A stretch of 64,000 nucleotides of DNA from Stutzerimonas xanthomarina (lineage in GTDB: Bacteria; Pseudomonadota; Gammaproteobacteria; Pseudomonadales; Pseudomonadaceae). The DNA is taken from the NCBI RefSeq assembly GCF_003935375.1, contig NZ_RHQM01000018.1:61185-125184 (forward strand), in the 5' to 3' direction. Below the pieces are notes generated by a model. It had not been told where the DNA came from and did no database searches. It saw only the letters and a list, made by a program, of their open reading frames with translations. Position numbers and translations under genes: made by a program. Shown here in pieces: positions 31,242 through 39,925 of this stretch (the stretch's first letter is position 1; every line of letters begins with the position of its first letter).

Positions 31242-31610
31242 TCAGATACCCCAAAGAATCTGCACGCCCCAGACGAAGAAGGTGAACATGGCAATGCCAC
31301 ACACCGCCTGGAACAGGAAACGAACGCCGGTAGCCCACTTGCCGATCGCCATGTTGGTCAGGTAGTCAGTGGAAATCGTCCACATACCAACCCACGCGTG
31401 CACACTCAGGGCAACCAGCGCCAACAGGCTGAAGATCCGCATCCAGTTGGCCGAAAACAGCTCATGCCACTGTGCGTACTCCAAGTCCGGGTTCGCAATC
31501 AGGTACCCAAGCAGGAACAGAAAATAAGCCGCAAGAACCACTGCAGAAACGCGCTGTGCCATCCAGTCATACAGACCCGAGCGCGAAAAGTTGGTGACAT
31601 TGGTTACCAT
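31242..31610 (-). CDS. sdhD: succinate dehydrogenase membrane anchor subunit
   Basis: A 122-residue protein with three transmembrane helices (VSAVVLAAYFLFLLGYLIA near residue 23, MRIFSLLALVALSVHAWVGM near 60, and FLFQAVCGIAMFTFFVWGV near 98). The His and Asp of SVHAWVGMWTISTDY are the haem/quinone-site residues of the family. ATG 31610 gives the family start MVTNVTNFSRSGLYDWMAQR. It overlaps sdhC by seven bases. Confidence 0.95.
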   Translation of the reverse strand: MVTNVTNFSRSGLYDWMAQRVSAVVLAAYFLFLLGYLIANPDLEYAQWHELFSANWMRIFSLLALVALSVHAWVGMWTISTDYLTNMAIGKWATGVRFLFQAVCGIAMFTFFVWGVQILWGI

Positions 31611-31990
31611 ATCCACACTCCCGCCAGAACGATCAGCACCGCCGACACGGCGATTACGATTTTCGAGCCCAGCTTGCCGCCTTCCAGCGTCTCGCCATGC
31701 CCAGTGTCCATGATCAGGTGACGCACACCCGCCACCAGGTGATACAGCAGTGCGGACAGCAACGCCCAGCTCACCAGCTTGGCCAAGGGACTGCTCAGAT
31801 ACGCACGAACATCCTCAAAGCCTTCTGGCGAAGACAGCGAGGTATCGAGCGCAAGCAGCAGCAAGGCGACACCGACGAACAGGATGACACCGGATACACG
31901 GTGGAGAATCGACGTGTAAGCAGTGATGGGGAGTTTTATTGTCCTAAGATCTAGGTTTACAGGTCGTTGGCTTTTCACGGCTTTTTTCAC
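31604..31990 (-). CDS. sdhC: succinate dehydrogenase cytochrome b556 subunit
   Basis: A 128-residue haem-b anchor subunit. SILHRVSGVILFVGVALLLL near residue 25 is the family signature of helix I, and LVAGVRHLIMDTGHG near residue 82 contains the haem-ligand His. No ATG is available at the family N-terminus. GTG 31990 gives VKKAVKSQRPVNLD and the usual 128-residue length, and GTG 31978 is an alternative. It is the first gene of sdhCDAB and lies behind a good sigma-70 promoter at 32109-32137. Confidence 0.94.
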   Translation of the reverse strand: MKKAVKSQRPVNLDLRTIKLPITAYTSILHRVSGVILFVGVALLLLALDTSLSSPEGFEDVRAYLSSPLAKLVSWALLSALLYHLVAGVRHLIMDTGHGETLEGGKLGSKIVIAVSAVLIVLAGVWIW

Positions 31991-32108
31991 ACTTGAGAGC
32001 CCCAGAGCGCAGGGCAAAGTTGTTGGGAAGAGTACGCAGCAGTACCCGCTACCCACGAGTGACAACCTACAGAATACTGCCTGTAAGGCCCCTGCCGGTC
32101 GGTGTCCG

Positions 32109-32137
32109 AGTATAAACAGTTAGGTCACTAATGACAA
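32109..32137 (-). promoter_or_regulatory. sigma-70 promoter of sdhCDAB
   Basis: On the minus strand TTGTCA (32137-32132) is followed after exactly 17 bases by TATACT (32114-32109). The predicted start lies near 32102, leaving an untranslated leader of about 110 bases before sdhC, long enough for post-transcriptional control. Confidence 0.75.
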
Positions 32138-32251
32138 TGTGGTGAAGTGCCACTAAAGGCTGATAGCAGCCCCTATATAAATGCCGTAAACAGTGCACCC
32201 AAGCTGTACGCATCCCCCTGCAGAGCCCTCTACGGCATGGGTTTACGCAAA

Positions 32252-32279
32252 TTGACTTTGCGATTTATCACTCTATAGT
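32252..32279 (+). promoter_or_regulatory. sigma-70 promoter of gltA
   Basis: TTGACT at 32252-32257 and TATAGT at 32274-32279 are separated by 16 bases. The predicted start near 32286 leaves a leader of about 50 bases. AGGAGG lies close to the gltA ATG. Confidence 0.78.
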
Positions 32280-32337
32280 GATGCGGGCCCTGCGTGGGGG
32301 GCCATGATGATTCCAAGCACAAAACAGGAGGCCATAC

Positions 32338-33609
32338 ATGGCTGACAAGAAAGCGCAGTTGATCATCGAGGGCGCTGCCCCCGTCGAACTGCCCGTTTTA
32401 ACCGGTACCGTAGGGCCTGATGTAATAGACGTACGAAGCCTGACCTCCACGGGTCACTTCACCTTCGATCCCGGCTTCATGTCGACCGCCTCTTGCGAGT
32501 CCAAGATCACCTACATCGACGGCGACAAGGGCATCCTGCTGCACCGCGGGTACCCGATCGAACAGCTGGCAGAGAAATCCGACTACCTGGAAACCTGCTA
32601 CCTGCTGCTGAATGGCGAGCTGCCTACCGCCGAGCAGAAGGCACAGTTCGTCAGCACCGTGAAGAACCACACCATGGTTCACGAGCAGCTGAAGTCCTTC
32701 CTTAATGGCTTCCGTCGTGACGCTCACCCCATGGCCATCATGTGCGGCGTAGTCGGCGCACTCTCGGCCTTCTACCACGACTCCCTAGACATCAACGACC
32801 CGCACCATCGCGAGATTTCCGCGGTGCGCCTGGTCGCGAAGATGCCGACCATTGCTGCAATGGTCTACAAGTACTCGATCGGTCAGCCGCTGATGTATCC
32901 GCGCAACGATCTGAGCTACTCGGAAAACTTCCTGCACATGATGTTCAACACCCCGTGCGAGATCAAACCGATCAGCCCGGTGCTGGCCAAGGCAATGGAT
33001 CGCATCTTCATCCTGCACGCCGACCATGAGCAGAACGCCTCGACTTCCACCGTACGCCTCGCCGGCTCCACCGGTGCCAACCCGTTCGCCTGTATCGCAG
33101 CAGGCATCGCCGCTCTGTGGGGACCGGCACACGGCGGCGCGAACGAAGCCGTACTCACCATGCTGGACGAGATCGGCGACGTATCGAACGTCGAGAAATT
33201 CCTGGCGAAGGCCAAGGACAAGAACGATCCGTTCAAGCTGATGGGCTTCGGGCATCGCGTCTACAAGAACTTCGACCCGCGCGCAAAGGTCATGAAGCAG
33301 ACCTGCGACGAGGTGCTGAGCGAGCTGGGTATCAACGATCCGCAGCTGGATCTGGCCATGAAGCTGGAAGAGATTGCTCTCAACGATCCTTACTTCGCCG
33401 AGCGCAACCTGTATCCGAACGTGGACTTCTACTCGGGCATCATTCTCAAGGCTATCGGCATTCCGACCAGCATGTTCACCGTCATCTTTGCCTTGGCGCG
33501 TACTGTTGGCTGGATTTCCCACTGGAAGGAAATGATCGCCTCCGGCCAGAAGATCGGCCGTCCGCGCCAGCTGTATACCGGCCACACCAAGCGCGACCTG
33601 CCGCGTTAA
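32338..33609 (+). CDS. gltA: citrate synthase
   Basis: A 423-residue type II citrate synthase that condenses acetyl-CoA and oxaloacetate, the entry step of the TCA cycle. The active-site residues are visible as the His in [11 protein letters not shown] near residue 266, the His in [14 protein letters not shown] near residue 305 and the Asp in PNVDFYSG near residue 361. The long N-terminal beta domain ([20 protein letters not shown]) is the mark of the hexameric, NADH-sensitive enzymes of Gram-negative bacteria. AACAGGAGG precedes the ATG. It is transcribed away from sdhCDAB and ends at a clear terminator. Confidence 0.98.
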   Translation: MADKKAQLIIEGAAPVELPVLTGTVGPDVIDVRSLTSTGHFTFDPGFMSTASCESKITYIDGDKGILLHRGYPIEQLAEKSDYLETCYLLLNGELPTAEQKAQFVSTVKNHTMVHEQLKSFLNGFRRDAHPMAIMCGVVGALSAFYHDSLDINDPHHREISAVRLVAKMPTIAAMVYKYSIGQPLMYPRNDLSYSENFLHMMFNTPCEIKPISPVLAKAMDRIFILHADHEQNASTSTVRLAGSTGANPFACIAAGIAALWGPAHGGANEAVLTMLDEIGDVSNVEKFLAKAKDKNDPFKLMGFGHRVYKNFDPRAKVMKQTCDEVLSELGINDPQLDLAMKLEEIALNDPYFAERNLYPNVDFYSGIILKAIGIPTSMFTVIFALARTVGWISHWKEMIASGQKIGRPRQLYTGHTKRDLPR

Positions 33610-33628
33610 GCGACAACCAGCGCAAAAT

Positions 33629-33655
33629 AAGGCTGCCTTTGGGCAGCCTTTTTTA
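33629..33655 (+). terminator. terminator of gltA
   Basis: A nine-base stem AAGGCTGCC (33629-33637) pairs with GGCAGCCTT (33642-33650) around a four-base loop and runs into six Ts, 20 bases after the gltA stop. Confidence 0.92.
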
Positions 33656-33861
33656 TTCCCCCTGGGCCGACTGAATACTTATTCCTTCCATTCGATTCAC
33701 TAGAGGTCGACACAGGTGGCCGATGGCCATCGAGCGCAATCGGCGATCTTCCGGCCTGACGTCATTGATCAGCTCTCAGCAGACATACCGGCGCAGCCAG
33801 CAACTCATAGCCCGACGAGCAGTTGAATACGCAATCTTGGACTTAACAAGCGCAGACTTGC

Positions 33862-34113
33862 CTACGCAGTCGCTTGCTCCAGCCAACCCAACAATCGAAT
33901 CGCATCCTCCCTAGTTTCACCACAGCAAACAGGGTCCGCCGAAAAAGCCGAGCAGACAACCGGCCGCCGCGGATCGCCGAACAGCAAACAGAGAAAGTCA
34001 GCGCTTAATTGAATACAGCGCTCCCCAGCGCGTTTGCCATGAGGCATGCCAGGTATCGAGGAGCTAATGGAGGGCGCGATACAGCATGCACCGCAACCAG
34101 GGCGACAATCCAT
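33862..34113 (-). CDS. YkgJ family cysteine cluster protein
   Basis: An 83-residue protein rich in cysteine. It opens MDCRPGCGACCIAPSI with the C-x3-C-x2-C-C arrangement of the YkgJ/UPF0153 family, a presumed metal or Fe-S site, and has further cysteines at RCIQL, FLCLLFG, PVVCSAF and PVCCGE. ATG 34113 is chosen because all recognisable family sequence begins there; an in-frame start at 34236 adds a segment without family features. The function is unknown. It faces gltA across about 250 bases that hold nothing else I can identify. Confidence 0.85.
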   Translation of the reverse strand: MDCRPGCGACCIAPSISSSIPGMPHGKRAGERCIQLSADFLCLLFGDPRRPVVCSAFSADPVCCGETREDAIRLLGWLEQATA

Positions 34114-34241
34114 AAACTGCCACTCAGTGAAAAAACGGGCGCGATAATAATCCGGCCAAAGCAAAGACACCAGATGCGCCATTGCAGGCGACCGCAGGTG
34201 CAAATACGCTAGCGCGTCGCTATTTCGAGCCCACACCCATC

Positions 34242-34583
34242 ATGCCTGTCTGGTTGCAAACCGCCGCCCTACTCTGCTGCTCCAACCTCTTCATGACCTT
34301 CGCCTGGTACGGCCACCTTCAGAGCCTGAACGGTAAACCCTGGCTGATCGCCGCACTGATCAGCTGGGGCATCGCCTTCTTCGAATACATGCTGATGGTG
34401 CCGGCTAACCGCATCGGCTATACCGAGCTGTCGATCGGCCAGCTAAAGATCATGCAGGAGGTGATCACGCTGATGGTATTCGTGCCCTTCAGCGTGCTGT
34501 ACATGCAGCAGCCGTTGAAGCTGGACTATCTATGGGCAGGGCTTTGCATGGTCGGAGCGGTCTACTTCATTTTCCGCAGCTAG
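34242..34583 (+). CDS. DMT-superfamily small membrane protein (DUF486)
   Basis: A 113-residue protein with four predicted helices ([56 protein letters not shown] and [18 protein letters not shown]). [20 protein letters not shown] between helices 2 and 3 is the core of DUF486, a half-size relative of drug/metabolite transporters. ATG 34242 ([11 protein letters not shown]) is preferred to an earlier in-frame start at 34182, whose residues are hydrophilic and unlike the family. It probably acts as an oligomer; the substrate is unknown. Confidence 0.88.
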   Translation: MPVWLQTAALLCCSNLFMTFAWYGHLQSLNGKPWLIAALISWGIAFFEYMLMVPANRIGYTELSIGQLKIMQEVITLMVFVPFSVLYMQQPLKLDYLWAGLCMVGAVYFIFRS

Positions 34584-34660
34584 CACTTCTGCCAGGTGAC
34601 GCCAGGCCTGGCGCTTGGGCATACTGGCGACCCTTTTCCCGACCCTGCAAAGGAATCCAA

Positions 34661-34942
34661 ATGTTCAAGGTCAATGAGTACTTCGATGGCACCGTCAAAT
34701 CCATCGCCTTCGACATGACTGAAGGCCCGGCCACGATCGGCGTCATGGCGCCAGGTGAATACGAGTTCGGCACCGCCCAACTGGAAGTCATGCACGTAGT
34801 TGCCGGCAGCCTGGACGTGAAATTGCCGGGTAGCGATGCCTGGGAAACCTTCGCCAGCGGCAGCCAGTTCACCGTACCGGCGAACAGCAAGTTTCAGCTG
34901 AAGGTCAAGGTAGATACCGCGTATCTGTGCGAGTACCGCTGA
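34661..34942 (+). CDS. ppnP: pyrimidine/purine nucleoside phosphorylase
   Basis: A 93-residue cupin-like protein of the PpnP (YaiE, formerly DUF1255) family, which phosphorolyses a range of nucleosides to base and ribose 1-phosphate. The sequence runs [17 protein letters not shown], then [21 protein letters not shown] and [13 protein letters not shown], collinear with the E. coli protein and of the same length. AAGGAA lies seven bases before the ATG. It follows the DUF486 gene by 77 bases on the same strand. Confidence 0.92.
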   Translation: MFKVNEYFDGTVKSIAFDMTEGPATIGVMAPGEYEFGTAQLEVMHVVAGSLDVKLPGSDAWETFASGSQFTVPANSKFQLKVKVDTAYLCEYR

Positions 34943-34977
34943 GACGTAGCGAGCACTCCCTGAGACGGTGAGTTCGC

Positions 34978-35003
34978 GGTGGATGAGCGAAGCGTCATCC
35001 ACC
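34978..35003. repeat. REP-like palindrome after ppnP
   Basis: GGTGGATGA (34978-34986) and its exact complement (34995-35003) flank GCGAAGCG, which can itself pair. This form of extragenic palindrome, often next to a GTAGGGTGGAT-type sequence, is common in Pseudomonas and related genomes. It may also help end ppnP transcription. Confidence 0.6.
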
Positions 35004-35076
35004 CTATGCCGCGCACTATCGGTACCGCCCAATTCTTAATCGCGCGAAGGATTACTTAATCCAGCGTGACGGCGGC

Positions 35077-35370
35077 CTAACTTAATGGCTTGTAAGCACG
35101 GCTGACCTGCCTGGCCTGATTCAGCTTGGTCAGCTCTGCGGCCAGCCGCTCACGCTCAACGCGCCCCGTCTGCTGAAGCTCTTCGTACAGAGTCGCCATC
35201 GCATCGATTTCCGCGTGCAGCCCAGCATCGGTTGCGTCTTCGTCGGACAATAATGCCACGAGCGCGCCGCACTCTCCGTCCAGCGAGCGGATCGCTTCCC
35301 ACTCACCGGCATCCAGCGCACTGCGGAGCTTTTGCGCCAAAGCAGCAAAGGCTTGTGTCTTTAATGACAT
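35077..35370 (-). CDS. fliT: flagellar protein FliT-like chaperone
   Basis: A 97-residue, almost wholly helical protein downstream of fliS. It starts MSLKTQAFAALAQKLRSALD and ends with KLNQARQVSRAYKPLS, with no membrane or enzyme motif. By size, helical content and position it is the FliT-type export chaperone for the filament cap protein FliD; direct sequence similarity in this family is low. ATG 35370 has GAGGAA four bases upstream; ATG 35397 is possible. It is the second gene of fliS-fliT and lies 46 bases after fliS. Confidence 0.72.
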   Translation of the reverse strand: MSLKTQAFAALAQKLRSALDAGEWEAIRSLDGECGALVALLSDEDATDAGLHAEIDAMATLYEELQQTGRVERERLAAELTKLNQARQVSRAYKPLS

Positions 35371-35416
35371 CTTTTCCTCGAACACGCTGTAAGCCATAGC
35401 ATCAACTGGAAGTGAA

Positions 35417-35803
35417 TCAAGCCTTGGGCGCAATCTGATCCCAAGCCAGCTTTATCTCACCCAATAGCTTGCCCACCTCGTTCAACTTGTCTACATCGTT
35501 ATGCCGGCTCGCTTCGAACAGGCGCATCGTCATGTACTCGTACAGGCGATCAAGGTTAACCGCCAGGTCGCCGCCAACATCCTGGTCCAGCGCATCACGC
35601 AGCCCGCCGATGATATTGATAGCCTTACCGATCAGCACGCCCTTCTCCGCGTAGGCCTCACGCTCCATGGCGCCCTTAGCCTGAGCGATACGGTCCAGCC
35701 CACCCTGCATCAGCATTTGAATCAAACGGTGCGGATCGGCCTCGGTAACCTGAGCCTTCACGCCGACTTGCTGGTACTGCCTCATTGCTGCCATAGCATT
35801 CAT
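35417..35803 (-). CDS. fliS: flagellar export chaperone FliS
   Basis: A 128-residue helical protein that binds unfolded flagellin in the cytoplasm and delivers it to the flagellar export gate. MRQYQQVGVKAQVTEADPHRLIQMLMQGGLDRI at the start, given here by its key residues Q-Q-V, DP-H-L-I-M-L and G-R-I, follows the family pattern. The C-terminal LGEIKLAWDQI helix matches too. A sigma-28 promoter lies 40-66 bases upstream, as expected for a late flagellar gene. fliT follows. Confidence 0.95.
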   Translation of the reverse strand: MNAMAAMRQYQQVGVKAQVTEADPHRLIQMLMQGGLDRIAQAKGAMEREAYAEKGVLIGKAINIIGGLRDALDQDVGGDLAVNLDRLYEYMTMRLFEASRHNDVDKLNEVGKLLGEIKLAWDQIAPKA

Positions 35804-35842
35804 TTGGATGAGCCCCTTGCCACATCAATTTGCATGTACAGC

Positions 35843-35869
35843 TTATCGGTCGGGGCCGCTCAAGCTTGA
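35843..35869 (-). promoter_or_regulatory. sigma-28 (FliA) promoter of fliS-fliT
   Basis: On the minus strand TCAA is followed after 15 bases by ACCGATAA, one mismatch from the FliA -10 consensus GCCGATAA. It sits about 40 bases before the fliS ATG. Confidence 0.72.
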
Positions 35870-35967
35870 GGGCAATCAGCAAAATTAACAGATAGACGAA
35901 AGCGCCCTGTCGACGGATCACGCTCATTCGGCGCTCACAGGCGCGCTAAACCGCTCACAACCCGTAG

Positions 35968-36117
35968 GGTGGGCCGGGCGGCGTTCCGCTCAGCCACCGA
36001 AACCTCCAGACCAACTAGCAAGCCGAACCAAGAACGCCGCGCGGTTCCGCATATCACGCCGATGCATACGTGCGGCTCTTCTCTGGTGGGCTGAAGCGGA
36101 GCGCCGCCCGGCCCACC
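35968..36117. repeat. pair of inverted REP-like palindromes
   Basis: The left unit (35968-35998) and the right unit (36085-36117) are reverse complements with few differences. Each has GGTGGGC-type outer arms and a central GCGG/CCGC stem, so each can fold by itself. The whole resembles a BIME-type pair of repetitive extragenic palindromes, 86 bases apart. Confidence 0.7.
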
Positions 36118-36129
36118 GTACCGTACTGT

Positions 36130-37575
36130 TTACTTCTTGGAGTTACTGGCTGCCCAGGGCAGATTTTCCAGCGATGCGAGCAGGCTGTTGGAGGTATTCG
36201 ACAATTGCCCCACCAACAAGTCCATGGCATTGAACTGCTTGTAGAGCCGCTCCTGCAGCGACGTAATGCGGCGATTCAAGTCTTCCTTCTGATCATCGAT
36301 CTTGGAGATGGTCTCGGTCATCGCCTTGTTGCGCTGTTCGAGAATGCCGCCGGTTTCGGTGTAGGGCTTGAGCTTGGCATCTAGACGGCTAGCGAGACCT
36401 CTATCGCCAGTGAACAACGCCGGCAGCTCTGTAAAGTTGCCATCCATCACCTTGCCCAGCTTGGCATCATCGATCTTCAGCGTGCCGTCTTTCTGTGTGG
36501 TAATACCGATATCGGTCAATGCGCGCAGAGCGCCATCACCTTGGACATTCACCAATTCGTTACGGATGGTATTGAGCAAAGTGCGGGCCGTGGCATCGCC
36601 TACCAGCGCGCCAGTTACAGGAGCCTTATCGTCGCCTACGGACGTTACTTTGGTTTGCGCATTGATCACGCCGATCAGCTTGTTGTAGCTGTCGACGAAA
36701 GACTGAATCTGCTTTTTGACGCCCGCCTTGTCTTCCGCAACGTTGATCGTTAGCGGCTCGTTCTCAACCGTCTTGGCCTTGAGATCGAGCGTAACGCCAT
36801 CAATGGCACCCTCAACCTTGTTGGTTTCGCTCACGATCTGCAAGCCATCGATAGACAGCCTGGCGCTCTGGGCCGTGGTCAGCGCGCGTGCGCCTTCACC
36901 GGTACTCGAGGTACCGTCGAAAGCCAGTTTCGAAAGACTGACTTGACCATCCTGTACTGGCCCTGCATCAGATCCCGCCACAGTGATATCCCGCCCATCA
37001 CCGGTCTTGCTGCTACTGAGCACCAGCCGCGAGCCATGCTCATCCGTCACGATCGTGGCACTGACGCCCATCTCCTTGCCGGCCGCGTTGATGGCATCAC
37101 GCATACCCGCCAGGGTGTTGTTACCCTCGTCGACCGTAACGGAAAACGATTCTTTTGAAGGCGTCTCGCCTGGCAGGCCCAGGGAAATCTCTAGCGTTCC
37201 GCTGGCAAAACGCGCCGGCGCGTCGGCGGTGTTCTTAACCGCAGCGAGAGCCACTTTGCTGCTGGCTGCCAGTTTCTCTACCTCGACCTGATAGCTACCA
37301 GCCCCAGCAGTGGTACTGGCGCTTACGCCAACCAGATCCGACTTGTTGGATGTAGCCGAACGTGCCTGGAACAGCTCCGGCTTGTTCAGGCCACTAAGCG
37401 CCGTCTGGAAGTCGCTGATGGCGCTTTTCAATTCACCAACGGCAGTAATTTGGGTGGTGGTTTTCTTTTCGAGATTCGCCAGCTGGGTCTCTTTAGGCGC
37501 ACGCTCAGCCGCAACCATGCTGGACACGATACTGTCGATGTCAATACCGGAACCAATACCTGTTACGCCAGCCAT
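36130..37575 (-). CDS. fliD: flagellar hook-associated protein 2 (filament cap)
   Basis: A 481-residue cap protein under which flagellin subunits polymerise. The N-terminal region MAGVTGIGSGIDIDSIVSSM has the FliD D0 pattern. The middle contains flagellin_IN-type folds (VEVEKLAASSKVALAA; SVTVDEGNNTLAGMRDAINA near residue 145). The C-terminal coiled coil near residues 400-470 includes KIDDQKEDLNRRITSLQERL. It follows flaG by 56 bases and is probably co-transcribed from the fliC-flaG side. Confidence 0.96.
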   Translation of the reverse strand: MAGVTGIGSGIDIDSIVSSMVAAERAPKETQLANLEKKTTTQITAVGELKSAISDFQTALSGLNKPELFQARSATSNKSDLVGVSASTTAGAGSYQVEVEKLAASSKVALAAVKNTADAPARFASGTLEISLGLPGETPSKESFSVTVDEGNNTLAGMRDAINAAGKEMGVSATIVTDEHGSRLVLSSSKTGDGRDITVAGSDAGPVQDGQVSLSKLAFDGTSSTGEGARALTTAQSARLSIDGLQIVSETNKVEGAIDGVTLDLKAKTVENEPLTINVAEDKAGVKKQIQSFVDSYNKLIGVINAQTKVTSVGDDKAPVTGALVGDATARTLLNTIRNELVNVQGDGALRALTDIGITTQKDGTLKIDDAKLGKVMDGNFTELPALFTGDRGLASRLDAKLKPYTETGGILEQRNKAMTETISKIDDQKEDLNRRITSLQERLYKQFNAMDLLVGQLSNTSNSLLASLENLPWAASNSKK

Positions 37576-37631
37576 AGCCTTACCTCGTCAAAAAATTGTT
37601 AGCCGAAAAGCTCAATACAAAAATCGTACCG

Positions 37632-37994
37632 TCAAGCTTTGGCCTCAAACAACAAACTATGCATTTCATCCAATCGCTCGGTAAGGCGAAGAATTTCCTC
37701 TGACGGTATCTGCCGAACAATTTTGCCTGATTCCCCATCGATCACACGAACCACCACGTCGCCGGTGGAGTCATCGACGCTGAAGCTCAGATCTCTTTGG
37801 ATATGTTGCATCTGTGACCGAAGTTTTTCGACCAAGTCAGCGGTGCTTTCCTGCTTTTCCGCTTTTACTGGGACAGACGCTGACTGAGCCCTATCGGACG
37901 CAGAAAACCCAGCCTCCTTGAAGAGGCTGGGTGGCGATCCAGCTGTCATCTGTGTTTGCGGTGCGGCTCCGCCAGTTATTTTTCCGACGTCCAT
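37632..37994 (-). CDS. flaG: flagellar protein FlaG
   Basis: A 120-residue protein. The N-terminal half is disordered, and the C-terminal half (LRSQMQHIQRDLSFSVDDST, then VVRVIDGESGKIVRQIPSEE) is the FlaG domain. FlaG proteins influence filament length in Pseudomonas and Campylobacter. Gene order fliC-flaG-fliD is the usual one for polar Pseudomonas flagella. A hairpin at 38015-38042 separates it from fliC, so its expression may depend on read-through. Confidence 0.93.
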   Translation of the reverse strand: MDVGKITGGAAPQTQMTAGSPPSLFKEAGFSASDRAQSASVPVKAEKQESTADLVEKLRSQMQHIQRDLSFSVDDSTGDVVVRVIDGESGKIVRQIPSEEILRLTERLDEMHSLLFEAKA

Positions 37995-38014
37995 GATTCA
38001 CCTCTAATGAATCA

Positions 38015-38042
38015 ATGAGGGTAGAGCTCAGCCTACCCTCAT
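38015..38042 (-). terminator. terminator-like hairpin between fliC and flaG
   Basis: ATGAGGGTAG (38015-38024) pairs perfectly with CTACCCTCAT (38033-38042) around an eight-base loop, directly after the fliC stop. The T content downstream on the minus strand is modest (ATTGATTCATT), so it may be a leaky terminator or a stabiliser of the abundant fliC message. Confidence 0.72.
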
Positions 38043-38061
38043 CATTAACGCCTTCTGCTTA

Positions 38062-39801
38062 TTACTGCAGCAAGCTCAGAACTGCCTGCGGCAGCTGCTT
38101 GGCCTGGGCGAGGATCGCGGTACCAGCCTGTTGCAGGATCTGGTTTTTGCTCAGGTTAGCGGTTTCAGCAGCGAAGTCAGTGTCCTGGATGCGGCCACGG
38201 GCTGCGGAGACGTTTTCGCCGATGTTTTGCAGGTTGGAAATAGTGTTGTCGAAGCGGTTCTGAACAGCACCAAGCTCTGCGCGAACACTGTCGACCATTT
38301 GCATTGCGTCATCTAGCACTTGTACAGCCATTTGTGAACTTTCAGCGCTAGTGATATCCAGATTGCTGAGACTTGAGCTTTGAGTAACTGCTGTAAAATC
38401 ACCCTCCGTCAACCCAAGGGTAGCGCCCCCTACAAGCTTGAAATCGTCCTGTGAGGACAGCTTAAGGGTATTATTAGCCGGATCCTTGCTCGCCGTAACG
38501 CCAGTGCTCGCGTTGTTGATAGTCGTGACTATTTTGTCGAGGCTATCTCCAGCATTAAACTTGATTTCAGTACCATTGAGAGTCATGGAACTAGCAGAAG
38601 TAAGTGCGGCTTTGCTTTCACCTGCACTCAAGCCAAGCCGAGCAAGCGAACCCGAGTTACCTGCTGCGTCCTGCAGCTTAATGTCTTTACCATCAGCAGA
38701 AGTCAAAACAAGACGCTGGCCGTCAGCAGTCTTCGAAGCTGTTACGCCTGTAGCCGTTGTGCCATCACCACTACCTGTGGTTCCTGCACCATCATTGATT
38801 TTAGCAACTACCGCATCGAGGTCATCGCCTTGGGCGAAGGAGAACGACTGACCATTTATACTTACGGAAGATGCAGCTGCAAGCCCTGTAGAATCAGTAC
38901 CCGCTGCGGCGTAGTTTGAGGAGGTCTGGTCCGAAATTCCAATTTCGTTAGTATCATTCGCACCAGCAATCACCACGTTGCCAGCGGTATTCGTCAGCAC
39001 TAGGCTAGTGCCTAATGCATCCTTGCTAGCACGAATACTCGGCTTGGTAGCCCCATCGAGAGCAGTGTTGATAGCGCTGATCGCGGCGTCTATATTGTCG
39101 TTCGCATTCAAATTGACCGTAGTACCGTCTACGGTGAAAGTAGTAGCAGCTGTTGGTACGGTATAAGCCGCGGTGATCGAACCGGAAACAGCTGCGCTAC
39201 CAGTTACTTCGGTACCAACGAACTCTGATCCGGTAACTTTTGCGGATAGCTGAGTTACCGCGCCCTCATGACCCGCTGCGCTAAAACTACCGTTGAGGGA
39301 GCTTGCGCCCATGTCACCTAGGCTGAAAGAGATAGTCTCGTTGGCGTTTGCACCGATCTGGAAAGCAGTGTTGCCAAACGAGCCATCAAGCAGATTACGG
39401 CCACCGAAGGTAGTCGTTTTTGCAATACGGGTCAGTTCGCCCGATAGAGTGTTGAACTCTTCTTGCAAGGAACCTCGGTCTTCCGAGCTGTTAGAGCCGT
39501 TTGCGGACTGCAAGGCGAGGTCGCGCATACGCTGCATGATGTTTGTTGATTGTTGCAACGCGCCTTCAGCGGTTTGAGCCATGGAGATACCGTCGTTGGC
39601 GTTACGTACGGCAACATTAAGACCATTGATCTGATTGGTCATGCGGTTAGAAATCTGCAGACCAGCTGCGTCATCCTTGGCGCTGTTGATGCGGCTACCG
39701 GTGGACAGGCGCTGCATCGAAGTAGTCAGAGCATTGGAAGAGTTGTTGAGGTTGCGCTGAGTGTTGAGCGACGCAATGTTGGTGTTGACTGTAAGAGCCA
39801 T
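38062..39801 (-). CDS. fliC: flagellin
   Basis: A 579-residue flagellar filament subunit. The conserved D0/D1 N-terminal part (residues 1-175: [39 protein letters not shown]) and C-terminal part (485-579: [35 protein letters not shown]) are typical. The surface-exposed middle is long and contains three related modules of about 60 residues (about 220-280, 310-378 and 402-462), each with the pattern V/L-N/D-G-T-x-[FV]-x(4)-G/N-D-x-[IL]-D-x(3)-x-IN and a [16 protein letters not shown] motif, as in flagellin_IN repeats. Base composition there is less GC-rich than in the flanks. A near-perfect FliA promoter lies upstream. Confidence 0.97.
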   Translation of the reverse strand: MALTVNTNIASLNTQRNLNNSSNALTTSMQRLSTGSRINSAKDDAAGLQISNRMTNQINGLNVAVRNANDGISMAQTAEGALQQSTNIMQRMRDLALQSANGSNSSEDRGSLQEEFNTLSGELTRIAKTTTFGGRNLLDGSFGNTAFQIGANANETISFSLGDMGASSLNGSFSAAGHEGAVTQLSAKVTGSEFVGTEVTGSAAVSGSITAAYTVPTAATTFTVDGTTVNLNANDNIDAAISAINTALDGATKPSIRASKDALGTSLVLTNTAGNVVIAGANDTNEIGISDQTSSNYAAAGTDSTGLAAASSVSINGQSFSFAQGDDLDAVVAKINDGAGTTGSGDGTTATGVTASKTADGQRLVLTSADGKDIKLQDAAGNSGSLARLGLSAGESKAALTSASSMTLNGTEIKFNAGDSLDKIVTTINNASTGVTASKDPANNTLKLSSQDDFKLVGGATLGLTEGDFTAVTQSSSLSNLDITSAESSQMAVQVLDDAMQMVDSVRAELGAVQNRFDNTISNLQNIGENVSAARGRIQDTDFAAETANLSKNQILQQAGTAILAQAKQLPQAVLSLLQ

Positions 39802-39898
39802 GATGTGCCTCCAAGGGCGCTAGTTACTTTGGTTGCCTGAGCTTGCGACTCCGGGCCGGCTTTTGCCCAGGCACCCATTGAGTTCGCATTCGATTAGC

Positions 39899-39925
39899 TT
39901 ATCGGCGTCGTTTGGGTTGGCTTTA
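39899..39925 (-). promoter_or_regulatory. sigma-28 (FliA) promoter of fliC
   Basis: On the minus strand TAAA is followed after exactly 15 bases by GCCGATAA, a perfect match to the FliA consensus. The predicted start is about 90 bases before the fliC ATG. Confidence 0.92.

Larger units (their letters stand above)
31991..32337. other. sdhC-gltA divergent control region
   Basis: About 350 bases, AT-richer than the surrounding genes, holding back-to-back promoters for the sdh operon (leftwards) and gltA (rightwards). The two -10 boxes are about 160 bases apart. No open reading frame here looks real. This is the natural place for shared regulation of the TCA entry genes. Confidence 0.8.
35804..36129. 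other. fliS-fliD intergenic region with FliA promoter and paired REP elements
   Basis: About 325 bases. The left part holds the sigma-28 promoter of fliS (35843-35869). The right part holds two similar palindromic units in opposite orientation at 35968-35998 and 36085-36117. The second lies just after the fliD stop and may act as its terminator. No gene is seen. Confidence 0.7.
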
